Below, piece by piece: positions 55,553-64,000 of a stretch of DNA of 64,000 bases (its first letter is position 1; the number at the start of each line of letters is the position of its first letter). Position numbers and translations under genes: made by a program. The stretch comes from an uncultured Verrucomicrobiota bacterium (GTDB lineage: Bacteria; Verrucomicrobiota; Verrucomicrobiia; Limisphaerales; UBA9464). The notes beneath the pieces are model-generated. The model was not told the DNA's origin. It ran no database searches and saw nothing but the letters and a program-made list of their open reading frames with translations. The DNA lies in contig CAIVQH010000037.1 in NCBI GenBank assembly GCA_903907995.1, positions 124,001 to 188,000 of the forward strand, read 5' to 3'.

Positions 55553-56839
55553 ATGCTTACGCGCACCAAGTCCGATGCCCTGTTTGCCGCCGCGCTGAAC
55601 CACATCCCCGGCGGGGTGAATTCGCCCGTGCGCGCCTTTCGCGGCGTGGGCGGCAACCCGTTCTTCGTCGAGTCCGCGAAGGGCGCGCGCATCACGGACG
55701 TGGATGGCAATGTCTTCATCGATTATGTCGGTACGTGGGGGCCGGCCATCCTCGGCCACGCGCATCCGAAGATCATCCGGGCGGTGCAGGCGGCGGCGGA
55801 GCGCGGCACGAGCTTCGGCATCCCGAATCCCGCCGAGGTGACGATGGCCGAGCGGGTGAAGCAGTTCGTGCCGAGCGTGCAAAAGGTGCGTTTCTGCAAC
55901 TCCGGCACCGAGGCGACGATGTCGGCCATCCGCCTCGCGCGCGGCTTCACGAAGCGCGACAAGATCATCAAGTTCGACGGCTGCTACCACGGCCACGCGG
56001 ATTCGCTGCTCGTGAAGGCCGGCTCCGGCGCGCTCACGCTGGGCAATCCCGACAGCGCCGGTGTGCCCGCCGATTTTGCAAAGCACACGCTCGTGCTGCC
56101 CTTCAATGACGTGGAGGCGGTGAAGGCCGCCTTCGCCGCGCACGGTGCCGAGATCGCCGCGCTCATTGTCGAGGGCGTGCCGGCGAATGCGGGCCTATAC
56201 CTGCCACGGCCTGGCTATTACGAACTGCTCACGCACCTCTGCCGCGATCACGGCACGGTGTTCATCTTCGACGAGGTGATGACCGGCTTCCGCCTCGCGA
56301 AGGGCGGCGCGCAGGAGCTGTACGGCCTCACGCCCGACCTGAGCTGCTTCGGCAAGATCATCGGCGGCGGGCTGCCGGTCGGGGCCTTCGGCGGCCGCGC
56401 GGACATCATGGACTGTCTCGCGCCGCTCGGTCCGGTGTACCAGGCCGGCACGCTGAGCGGAAATCCGCTGGCCATGGCCGCCGGTCTCGCCGCCCTCGAT
56501 GAACTCGTCGCCACCGATGCCTACGCGCAGCTCGACGCGCTCGGCCGTCAGCTCGAAGCCGGCATGGCCGAGGCCGCGAAATCCGCCGGCGTCACGGTGA
56601 CGTGGCAGCGGCTCGGCTCGATGTTCTGCGGCTACTTCGGCCCCGGCCCCATCTGGAATCTCGCCGACGCGATGCGGAGCGACCGCGCGAAGTTCGCCAA
56701 ATTCTTCCACGGCATGCTGGCGGAAGGATTCTACTTCGCCCCCTCCCAATTCGAGGCGGGCTTCATTTCCACCGCGCACACGACGGTGGATATCGAAGCG
56801 ACGGTCAAGGCGGCGGCGAAGGTGTTGCGGTCCCTCTGA
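55553..56839 (+). CDS. hemL: Glutamate-1-semialdehyde 2,1-aminomutase
   Basis: A 428-residue class-III PLP enzyme. It begins with '[19 protein letters not shown]', the HemL signature, and has '[13 protein letters not shown]', 'F-D-E-V-M-T-G-F-R' and the PLP lysine in [14 protein letters not shown]. It makes 5-aminolevulinate in the C5 heme pathway. ATG 55553 is used; a TTG lies two codons upstream. It is monocistronic here and followed by a hairpin array. Confidence 0.96.
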   Translation: MLTRTKSDALFAAALNHIPGGVNSPVRAFRGVGGNPFFVESAKGARITDVDGNVFIDYVGTWGPAILGHAHPKIIRAVQAAAERGTSFGIPNPAEVTMAERVKQFVPSVQKVRFCNSGTEATMSAIRLARGFTKRDKIIKFDGCYHGHADSLLVKAGSGALTLGNPDSAGVPADFAKHTLVLPFNDVEAVKAAFAAHGAEIAALIVEGVPANAGLYLPRPGYYELLTHLCRDHGTVFIFDEVMTGFRLAKGGAQELYGLTPDLSCFGKIIGGGLPVGAFGGRADIMDCLAPLGPVYQAGTLSGNPLAMAAGLAALDELVATDAYAQLDALGRQLEAGMAEAAKSAGVTVTWQRLGSMFCGYFGPGPIWNLADAMRSDRAKFAKFFHGMLAEGFYFAPSQFEAGFISTAHTTVDIEATVKAAAKVLRSL

Positions 56840-57154
56840 TCGAAGATCCAATCGGAAAATCCCAACGGGATTCCATCCTTTAGCCCAGGGTTGGACCGCA
56901 ACGCGGACCTACCCTGGGTCTTTCGGAAAAAAGGAGGTTCAACCCCAACGGGGTTGTATCCATTGCAACTGGGATTCGATCCAACCCATTCAGGGTTGAT
57001 GAGACAAGAGACCTGCGTAACCCAGCGTAGCCTGACTTCGTCACGCAACGCTGGGCTGAACGATAAAATCCCTTCGGGATATTGTACGGACGTTTGCGGT
57101 CACAACCTTTGGACGTTGGGCGTTCAAAGTTGGACGTTAGAGGTTGCCCCAAAT
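56840..57154. repeat. Six-hairpin array between hemL and ahcY
   Basis: No gene. Hairpins in order: AATCCC-AAC-GGGATT (56858-56872); CCCAGGGT...ACCCTGGG with an inner CCGC-AAC-GCGG stem (56884-56918); CAACCCC-AAC-GGGGTTG (56940-56956); CAACCC-ATTCA-GGGTTG (56982-56998); CCCAGCGT...ACGCTGGG (57021-57055); ATCCC-TTC-GGGAT (57068-57080). The order small-large-small is repeated, so it may be a dimer of one repeat unit. After it come 'TTGGACGTTGGGCGTT' words near 57112. Confidence 0.8.
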
Positions 57155-57157
57155 AGC

Positions 57158-57191
57158 AAAAGGCGCGGCGCCTTCTCAGGTTTGCCGCGCC
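57158..57191 (-). terminator. Probable terminator of ahcY
   Basis: On the minus strand GGCGCGGC (57184-57191) pairs with GCCGCGCC (57162-57169) around a loop of 14 bases, followed by four T residues. It lies about 30 bases after the ahcY stop codon. Confidence 0.6.
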
Positions 57192-57220
57192 GTGTTTCCA
57201 GGCTCTTTGCCCGCTTCGGT

Positions 57221-58706
57221 TCAGTACCGGTAATGCTCGGGCTTGTACGGGCCTTCGGGCGGCACGCCGAGGTATTCGGCCTGCGACTTCGTGAGCTTGG
57301 TCAGCACCACGCCGATCTTCTCGAGGTGCAGGCGGGCGACTTCCTCGTCGAGCTTCTTGGGGAGGCGATAGACGGTCTTCTCGTACTTGTCCTTGTTCGC
57401 CCACAGGTCGAGCTGCGCGAGCGTCTGATTGGTGAATGAGTTGGACATGACGAACGACGGATGGCCGGTGGCGCAGCCGAGGTTCACCAGGCGGCCCTCA
57501 GCGAGCAGGTAGATGCTCTTGTTGCCGGGCAGGTGGTAGCGGTCGTACTGGGGCTTGATGTTCTCGATCTTCACGCCCTTGGCGGCCTTGAGCTTGTCGA
57601 CCTGGATCTCATTGTCGAAGTGACCGATGTTACACACTATCGCTTGGTCCTTCATCTTGAGGACGTGCTCCACCGTGATGATGTCGCAGTTGCCGGTGGT
57701 GGTGACGTAGATGTCGCCGGTGCCGAGCGTGCTCTCGATGGTGTTGACCTCGAAGCCTTCCATCGCGGCCTGCAGGGCGTTGATCGGGTCGATCTCGGTG
57801 ACCACGACGCGGGCGCCATAGGCGCGGAGGCTGTGGGCGCTGCCCTTGCCGACATCCCCGTAGCCGCAGACGACGGCGACCTTGCCGGCGATCATGACGT
57901 CGGTGGCGCGCTTCAGACCGTCCGCCAGCGATTCGCGGCAGCCGTAGAGGTTGTCGAACTTCGACTTGGTCACGGAGTCGTTCACGTTGATCGCCGGGAC
58001 GAGCAGCTTGCCCTGTTCGGCGAACTTGTAGAGGCGATGGACGCCGGTGGTGGTCTCCTCGGAGACGCCCTTCCAGGCCTTCACGATCTTGGTCCAGATG
58101 CCGGGCTTCTCAGCCGCGACCTTCTTGAGGAGGTTCTTGATGACCTGTTCCTCGTGGCTGCCGCTCTTGGAGTTGACCCAGTCGCTGCCCTGCTCGAGCT
58201 CGTAGCCCTTGTGGATGAGCAGCGTGACGTCGCCGCCGTCGTCGACGACGAGTTCGGGGCCCTTGTCACCGGGATGGATGACGGCCTTGAGGGTGAGATC
58301 CCAATACTCCTCGAGCGTCTCGCCCTTCCAGGCGAACACCGGGGTGCCAGTCGCGGCGATGGCCGATGCGGCATGGTCCTGCGTGGAGAAGATGTTGCAG
58401 GAAGCCCAGCGGACGTGCGCGCCGAGCTCGACGAGCGTCTCGATGAGCACGGCGGTCTGGATCGTCATGTGCAACGAACCGGTGATCCGGACGCCCTTGA
58501 GCGGCTTGCTCTTGGCGTACTTCTTCCGGACAGACATGAGACCGGGCATCTCGTGCTCGGCCACGGCGATCTCCTTGCGGCCCCAGGCGGCGAGGGAGAT
58601 GTCACGGACGATGTAATCCTTGCCCGCCGGCGTCTGCGCGGCAAACACGGGGAGGTTCGGGAGCGCGGCGGCCACTTCGGCAATCGCGGCGGCGGCGGAT
58701 TTTGAT

Positions 58707-58720
<14 letters not shown>
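57221..58720 (-). CDS. ahcY: Adenosylhomocysteinase
   Basis: A 499-residue enzyme. Visible are '[16 protein letters not shown]', '[12 protein letters not shown]', the NAD site [11 protein letters not shown] and the terminal K-P-E-H-Y-R-Y. It hydrolyses S-adenosylhomocysteine to adenosine and homocysteine, recycling the product of SAM-dependent methylation. It lies downstream of metK on the same strand. The first about 15 residues ([10 protein letters not shown]) are an extension beyond the conserved start. Its start codon abuts a TTTTCGG unit, with no good ribosome-binding site. Confidence 0.97.
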
Positions 58721-59206
<486 letters not shown>

Positions 59207-59217
59207 CTTTCTCGGGC

Positions 59218-60399
<1,182 letters not shown>

Positions 60400-60457
60400 G
60401 AACTTTTTATGTTTTTGTGACGAAATTTCAGCCAATGTATTGACGTATCGTGATGCG

Positions 60458-60486
60458 TTGATATGAGAATTTCTGGAGCAGGTCAA
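60458..60486 (-). promoter_or_regulatory. Candidate metK promoter
   Basis: On the minus strand TTGACC (60481-60486), a 17-base spacer and TATCAA (60458-60463). The expected transcript start leaves a 5' leader of about 50 bases, AT-rich near the ATG. A small hairpin GCGAGT/ACTCGC (60488-60512) lies just upstream of the -35. Confidence 0.55.
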
Positions 60487-60579
60487 CGCGAGTTTTAGAA
60501 ATCTTTACTCGCCCCAAGCGCCCCGGAAAAAGTCATCCGGTCTTGGGGAACGTTGCGCTGGCCCGTCCGCTGGATAAGG

Positions 60580-63500
60580 ATGCCGCGCCCCACTATGTAT
60601 GCCCTGAGCTTCCCCCGGCTGATGCTGGCCCCGCTGGTCCTGATGCTGGCGTGGGCCAAAGCGCACGCGGCAGACTGGCACGAAGTTCCCGGCGGCCGGT
60701 GGAGCGCACTGACGGTGCCGACGCCGGGCCGGACCGGTTTTCAACTGATGGGGCCCGCTGAGACCGGGGTCGCCTTCACCAACGTCCTCCGCGAGGCGGA
60801 TGGGGCACAAAACCGGACCCTGTACAACGGTTCGGGCGTGGCGGCCGGGGATTTCGATGGCGACGGACGTCCCGACATCGTCCTGGCCGGGCTGGAAGGA
60901 AAGCTGTCGCTGTTCCGCAACCTGGGCGGCTGGCGCTTCACCAACGTGACCGCCGATTCCGGCGTCGTGGCCACCAATTTCATGGCTCGCGGTGTGGTGC
61001 TGGCCGACATCAATGGCGACGGCGCGCTGGATCTGCTCCTGAGCGCCAATGGGGCCGGGGTCCGCTGCTGGCTCAACGACGGGCATGGACACTTCACCGA
61101 TTTCACCACCAACGCCGGCACGGCCAGCCGCCTGGGCAGCATGACCATGGCGCTGGCGGACGTGGACGGAAATGGCACCCCCGACCTCTACATCGCCAAC
61201 AACCGCACCGACGACATCCGTGACCGGGGACAGGTGAAGCTCATTTCAGTCAAAGGCCAGGTGACCGTGCCACCCACCCTGACCAACCGGCTGGTCCTCA
61301 AGGACGGGCAGTTGCTGGAATATGGCGAGCCGGACCGCCTGCTGCTCAATGACGGCACCGGGAAGTTCACTGCGGTCAGCTGGACCAACGGCACTTTTCT
61401 GGACGAGGCGGGCCATGCGCTCATCGGTGCACCGCTGGATTGGGGGCTGACGGCCACGTTCCGCGACCTGAATGGTGACGGAGCGCCCGATCTCTACGTC
61501 TGCAACGACTTCTGGACGCCCGACCGCCTCTGGCTGAACGACGGGGCCGGCCATTTTCACGCTGCTCCGGCCCTGGCCCTGCGCCAGACCAGCGGCAGCT
61601 CGATGGGCGTGGATATTGCCGACGTGAACGGAGACGGCCTGCCCGATCTGTTCACGGTGGACATGCTCAGCCGTTGGCCCTCGTGGCGAAAGCGTCAATC
61701 GGCAGCGCAGGCCGGCGTGATCAACCTGCCGGGAGTGATCGCGGACCGCCCGCAAAGCCTGCGCAACACCCTGCAGCTGGCCCGGGGCGACGGCACCTAT
61801 GCCGAGGTCGCCGAACTGGCCGGATTATCCGCCTCCGAATGGGCCTGGCAGCCGCTCTTCCTCGACGTGGATCTGGACGGTCGGCCCGACCTGCTCATCA
61901 CCACCGGCCACGCCCACGATGTGCAGGACATCGACGCCCAGATCGCCGTGGATGGCCGTCAGCGCAGTCTCGACGGATTCACCAACGCCGTGGAGCGGCG
62001 CCTGGCCTTCACCCGTTCCCAGCTGGCCAATATGCCGCTCTACCCGCCATTGGAGACCCCGATCATCGCGTTCCACAACCGGGGTGATCTGCACTTTGAC
62101 GATGTGACCGGCGAGTGGGGTACCGGCCAGCCCGGCGTGCATCACGGTATCGCGACGGCGGATTTTGACGGCGATGGCGACCTTGATCTGGTGATAAACA
62201 ACCTGAACGGCCCCGCCACCCTGTATCGCAACGAGTCCGACGCTCCCCGGATCGCCGTCCGGCTGATCGGCAGGGCTCCCAACACCCAGGCCGTCGGCGC
62301 TGTTGTCACTCTCAACGGCGGCACATTGCCGGTGCAGCGACAGGAAGTCGTCCTGGGCGGCCGGTATCTTTCCGGCAGCGATCCGCAACTGATGTTTGCC
62401 GCCGGCAAGCCCGGTCCGCCTCTGACCCTCGAAGTGCGCTGGCGCAACGGGAAGCGCCGGGAAATCCACGACGTGCAGGCCGACCGGCTGTACGAGCTGA
62501 CCGAGGATGCCAGCCTGGACCAGCCCGTCGCAGAATCCAAACCGGCCCCGCCCACTCCTTTGTTTGCCGATGCCAGCGGTCAGCTGGGGCATCTCCATCA
62601 GGAAAGCCTGTTCGATGATTTTGCGCGCCAACCCCTCCTGCCCCGGCGGCTCAGCCAGGCCGGTCCCGGAGTCGCGTGGTTCGACTGGGATGGTGACGGT
62701 TGGGAAGACCTGGCCATTGGCAGTGGCAGCGGTGGCCAGCTGGCCGTGTTTCGGAACGATCAGCACGGAGGTTTCATCCTGGCGACCAATCTGCCGGCCG
62801 AACGCGACCAGGTCGCCCTCGCCGCATCCGGCCGCCAGCTCTTCCTCGCGGAATCGAACTATGAAGATGGCCAGACCAATGGAGCGGCGATCCAAATGCT
62901 TGAATCCGGCAAACTTCCGACACCCATCTTCCCGGCGACCACCAACGCCGTGGGAGCGCTCGCGCTGGCCGATTTCGACGGTGACGGTGATCTCGACCTG
63001 TTCCTTGGTGGACGCGTCATACCAAGCCGCTGGCCAGAGGCCGCAACCTCCACGCTGCTACGCAATGAAGGTGGCAAATACGTCGTCGCCCAGACCTTCG
63101 ACCGCATCGGCATGGTGACCTCGGCCATCTGGAGTGACCTGACGGGTGACGGTTTTCCCGAACTGGTGCTCGCGTGCGAATGGGGGCCGGTCACGTTGTT
63201 CCGCAACGAGCACGGCCAGCTGGTGCCATGGGATCCTGACATCGTCTCGCCGGAAGTGCCGGGTGCTAAGCCGCTGCCGCTGAGCCACCTCACTGGCTGG
63301 TGGTCCGGCGTGGCGGCGGGAGATTTTGACGGCGACGGGCGGCTGGATCTGATCGCAGCCAACTGGGGAGAAAACTCCTCCTACCGTGCCTCGTCCGAAC
63401 GTCCGCAAGTGCTGCTGACGGGAGATTGGGCGGGCGACGGCTCGCTGGGCATCGTCGAAACCGTCTTCGATCCGGAGCGGAGCACACTCACGGTCGCCCG

Positions 63501-64000
63501 CCCGCTGTCCGAACTGTCGCGGGGTTTGCCATTTCTGGCCGGCCAGTTCTCCAGCCACCGGGCCTTCAGCGAAATGAGCCTCGACCAGGTGCTTGGTCCG
63601 CAACGGGCGGAAGCACGGGAATGGAGGGCGGTTGAGCTCCGGTCGATGGTACTCCTCAACCGGGGTGACCATTTCGAGGCGCATCCGCTGCCGCTGGCGG
63701 CCCAGCTGGCCCCGGCATTCTCACCGGTGGTGGCCGATTTCAACGGCGACGGACACGAGGACGTGTTCCTGAGCCAGAATTTCTTCGCCACGCGCCCCGG
63801 AGTTTCGCGGCTCGATGCCGGGCGCGGCCTGCTGCTGCGGGGCGATGGCCGGGGCGGCTTCACGGCGGTTCCGGGGCAGGAATCGGGAGCGCTGATCTAC
63901 GGGGAACAGCGCGGCGCGGCGACCGCCGACTTTGATCACGATGGCCGTCCCGATCTGGTCGTCTCCCAAAACGGGGCGGCCACCCGGCTTTTTCGGAATG
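60580..64000 (+). CDS. Secreted CRTAC1-like FG-GAP/VCBS repeat protein with ASPIC/UnbV domain (3' end missing)
   Basis: At least 1140 residues, open to the window edge. A signal peptide (L-M-L-A-P-L-V-L-M-L-A-W-A-K-A-H-A) is followed by many FG-GAP/VCBS repeats with the calcium-binding pattern D-F-D-G-D-G-R-P-D or D-I-N-G-D-G-A-L-D. 'T-V-D-M-L-S-R-W-P-S-W-R-K-R-Q' is typical of the CRTAC1 group, and an ASPIC/UnbV domain lies around residues 565-645 ('L-G-G-R-Y-L-S-G-S-D-P-Q', 'V-R-W-R-N-G-K-R-R'). A second set of repeats follows. Probably an extracellular integrin-like propeller protein; function unknown. Start at ATG 60580; an in-frame ATG at 60595 also fits. Confidence 0.88.
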   Translation, partial: MPRPTMYALSFPRLMLAPLVLMLAWAKAHAADWHEVPGGRWSALTVPTPGRTGFQLMGPAETGVAFTNVLREADGAQNRTLYNGSGVAAGDFDGDGRPDIVLAGLEGKLSLFRNLGGWRFTNVTADSGVVATNFMARGVVLADINGDGALDLLLSANGAGVRCWLNDGHGHFTDFTTNAGTASRLGSMTMALADVDGNGTPDLYIANNRTDDIRDRGQVKLISVKGQVTVPPTLTNRLVLKDGQLLEYGEPDRLLLNDGTGKFTAVSWTNGTFLDEAGHALIGAPLDWGLTATFRDLNGDGAPDLYVCNDFWTPDRLWLNDGAGHFHAAPALALRQTSGSSMGVDIADVNGDGLPDLFTVDMLSRWPSWRKRQSAAQAGVINLPGVIADRPQSLRNTLQLARGDGTYAEVAELAGLSASEWAWQPLFLDVDLDGRPDLLITTGHAHDVQDIDAQIAVDGRQRSLDGFTNAVERRLAFTRSQLANMPLYPPLETPIIAFHNRGDLHFDDVTGEWGTGQPGVHHGIATADFDGDGDLDLVINNLNGPATLYRNESDAPRIAVRLIGRAPNTQAVGAVVTLNGGTLPVQRQEVVLGGRYLSGSDPQLMFAAGKPGPPLTLEVRWRNGKRREIHDVQADRLYELTEDASLDQPVAESKPAPPTPLFADASGQLGHLHQESLFDDFARQPLLPRRLSQAGPGVAWFDWDGDGWEDLAIGSGSGGQLAVFRNDQHGGFILATNLPAERDQVALAASGRQLFLAESNYEDGQTNGAAIQMLESGKLPTPIFPATTNAVGALALADFDGDGDLDLFLGGRVIPSRWPEAATSTLLRNEGGKYVVAQTFDRIGMVTSAIWSDLTGDGFPELVLACEWGPVTLFRNEHGQLVPWDPDIVSPEVPGAKPLPLSHLTGWWSGVAAGDFDGDGRLDLIAANWGENSSYRASSERPQVLLTGDWAGDGSLGIVETVFDPERSTLTVARPLSELSRGLPFLAGQFSSHRAFSEMSLDQVLGPQRAEAREWRAVELRSMVLLNRGDHFEAHPLPLAAQLAPAFSPVVADFNGDGHEDVFLSQNFFATRPGVSRLDAGRGLLLRGDGRGGFTAVPGQESGALIYGEQRGAATADFDHDGRPDLVVSQNGAATRLFRN

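Noticed and set aside
57461..58705. Open frame of 414 codons on the plus strand
   Set aside because: Exact shadow of ahcY.
60400..60486. SAM riboswitch before metK
   Set aside because: No SAM-I, SAM-II or SAH consensus could be recognised by eye in the short leader.

Overview
The window is GC-rich bacterial DNA of about 64 kb, densely coded on both strands, and looks like Verrucomicrobiota. The clues are a PSCyt1/DUF1549/DUF1553 cytochrome, a PVC-type dehydrogenase ending in cytochrome c, a DUF1800/DUF1501 pair, a Rhodopirellula/Verrucomicrobium-type sigma factor next to a FecR/LamG membrane protein, three secreted proteins with prepilin leaders (F-T-L-V/I-E-L-L), a PEP-CTERM protein, delta-60 repeats and a CRTAC1-like FG-GAP protein. 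A Limisphaerales/Pedosphaera-like lineage is my guess; rank below phylum is not secure. I see no rRNA, tRNA, CRISPR array, transposase or prophage.

Layout. 1-3281: end of a sodium/solute symporter, then an overlapping thiol-cofactor operon: a compact BshC-like protein, BshB1 deacetylase and BshA glycosyltransferase. 3377-7492: a large cytochrome of the PSD1 type and a lipoprotein. 7498-15332: the translation/transcription operon nusA-infB-rbfA-nrnA-truB-ribF, preceded by a tandem duplication of the nusA leader and 5' end that encodes a free-standing NusA N-terminal domain. 15738-17947: ECF-like sigma factor and its FecR/LamG partner. 17997-26663: secreted enzymes suited to substituted xylan (two CE1-type esterases, PVC dehydrogenase/cytochrome c, GH10 xylanase, SASA acetylesterase). 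26860-30476: prepilin-like protein, DUF1800, DUF1501.

30501-31649 is purK. 31865-34155 and 39228-41086 hold two operons that together make a plausible aminophosphonate catabolic set (PbfA-like lyase with a phosphatase-superfamily protein; phosphonatase-like HAD hydrolase with a TIGR03364-like FAD oxidase). Between them sit a prepilin/lipoprotein/LamG operon and a divergent LuxR-type regulator with a pseudo-receiver. 41493-45218 is smc. 46573-52241: a flavodoxin-family protein and a glycan operon (DUF2723-like/TPR membrane protein, GT4, MraY/WecA-like transferase). 52327-55222: PEP-CTERM protein and delta-60 repeat protein. 55553-60399: hemL, then convergent metK - four-helix-bundle (IVP) gene - ahcY. 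60580-end: a CRTAC1/ASPIC protein running off the window.

Intergenic DNA is unusually rich in repeats and hairpins: a TTTTCGG heptamer that brackets the IVP gene in inverted orientation, a six-hairpin array after hemL, long inverted repeats at 39089-39152 and 41304-41429, a nested palindromic element at 25435-25722, and short words shared between several gaps. The two best leads for something undescribed are the stand-alone NusA N-terminal domain with its duplicated terminator-like leader, and the heptamer-bracketed IVP cassette inserted between metK and ahcY.
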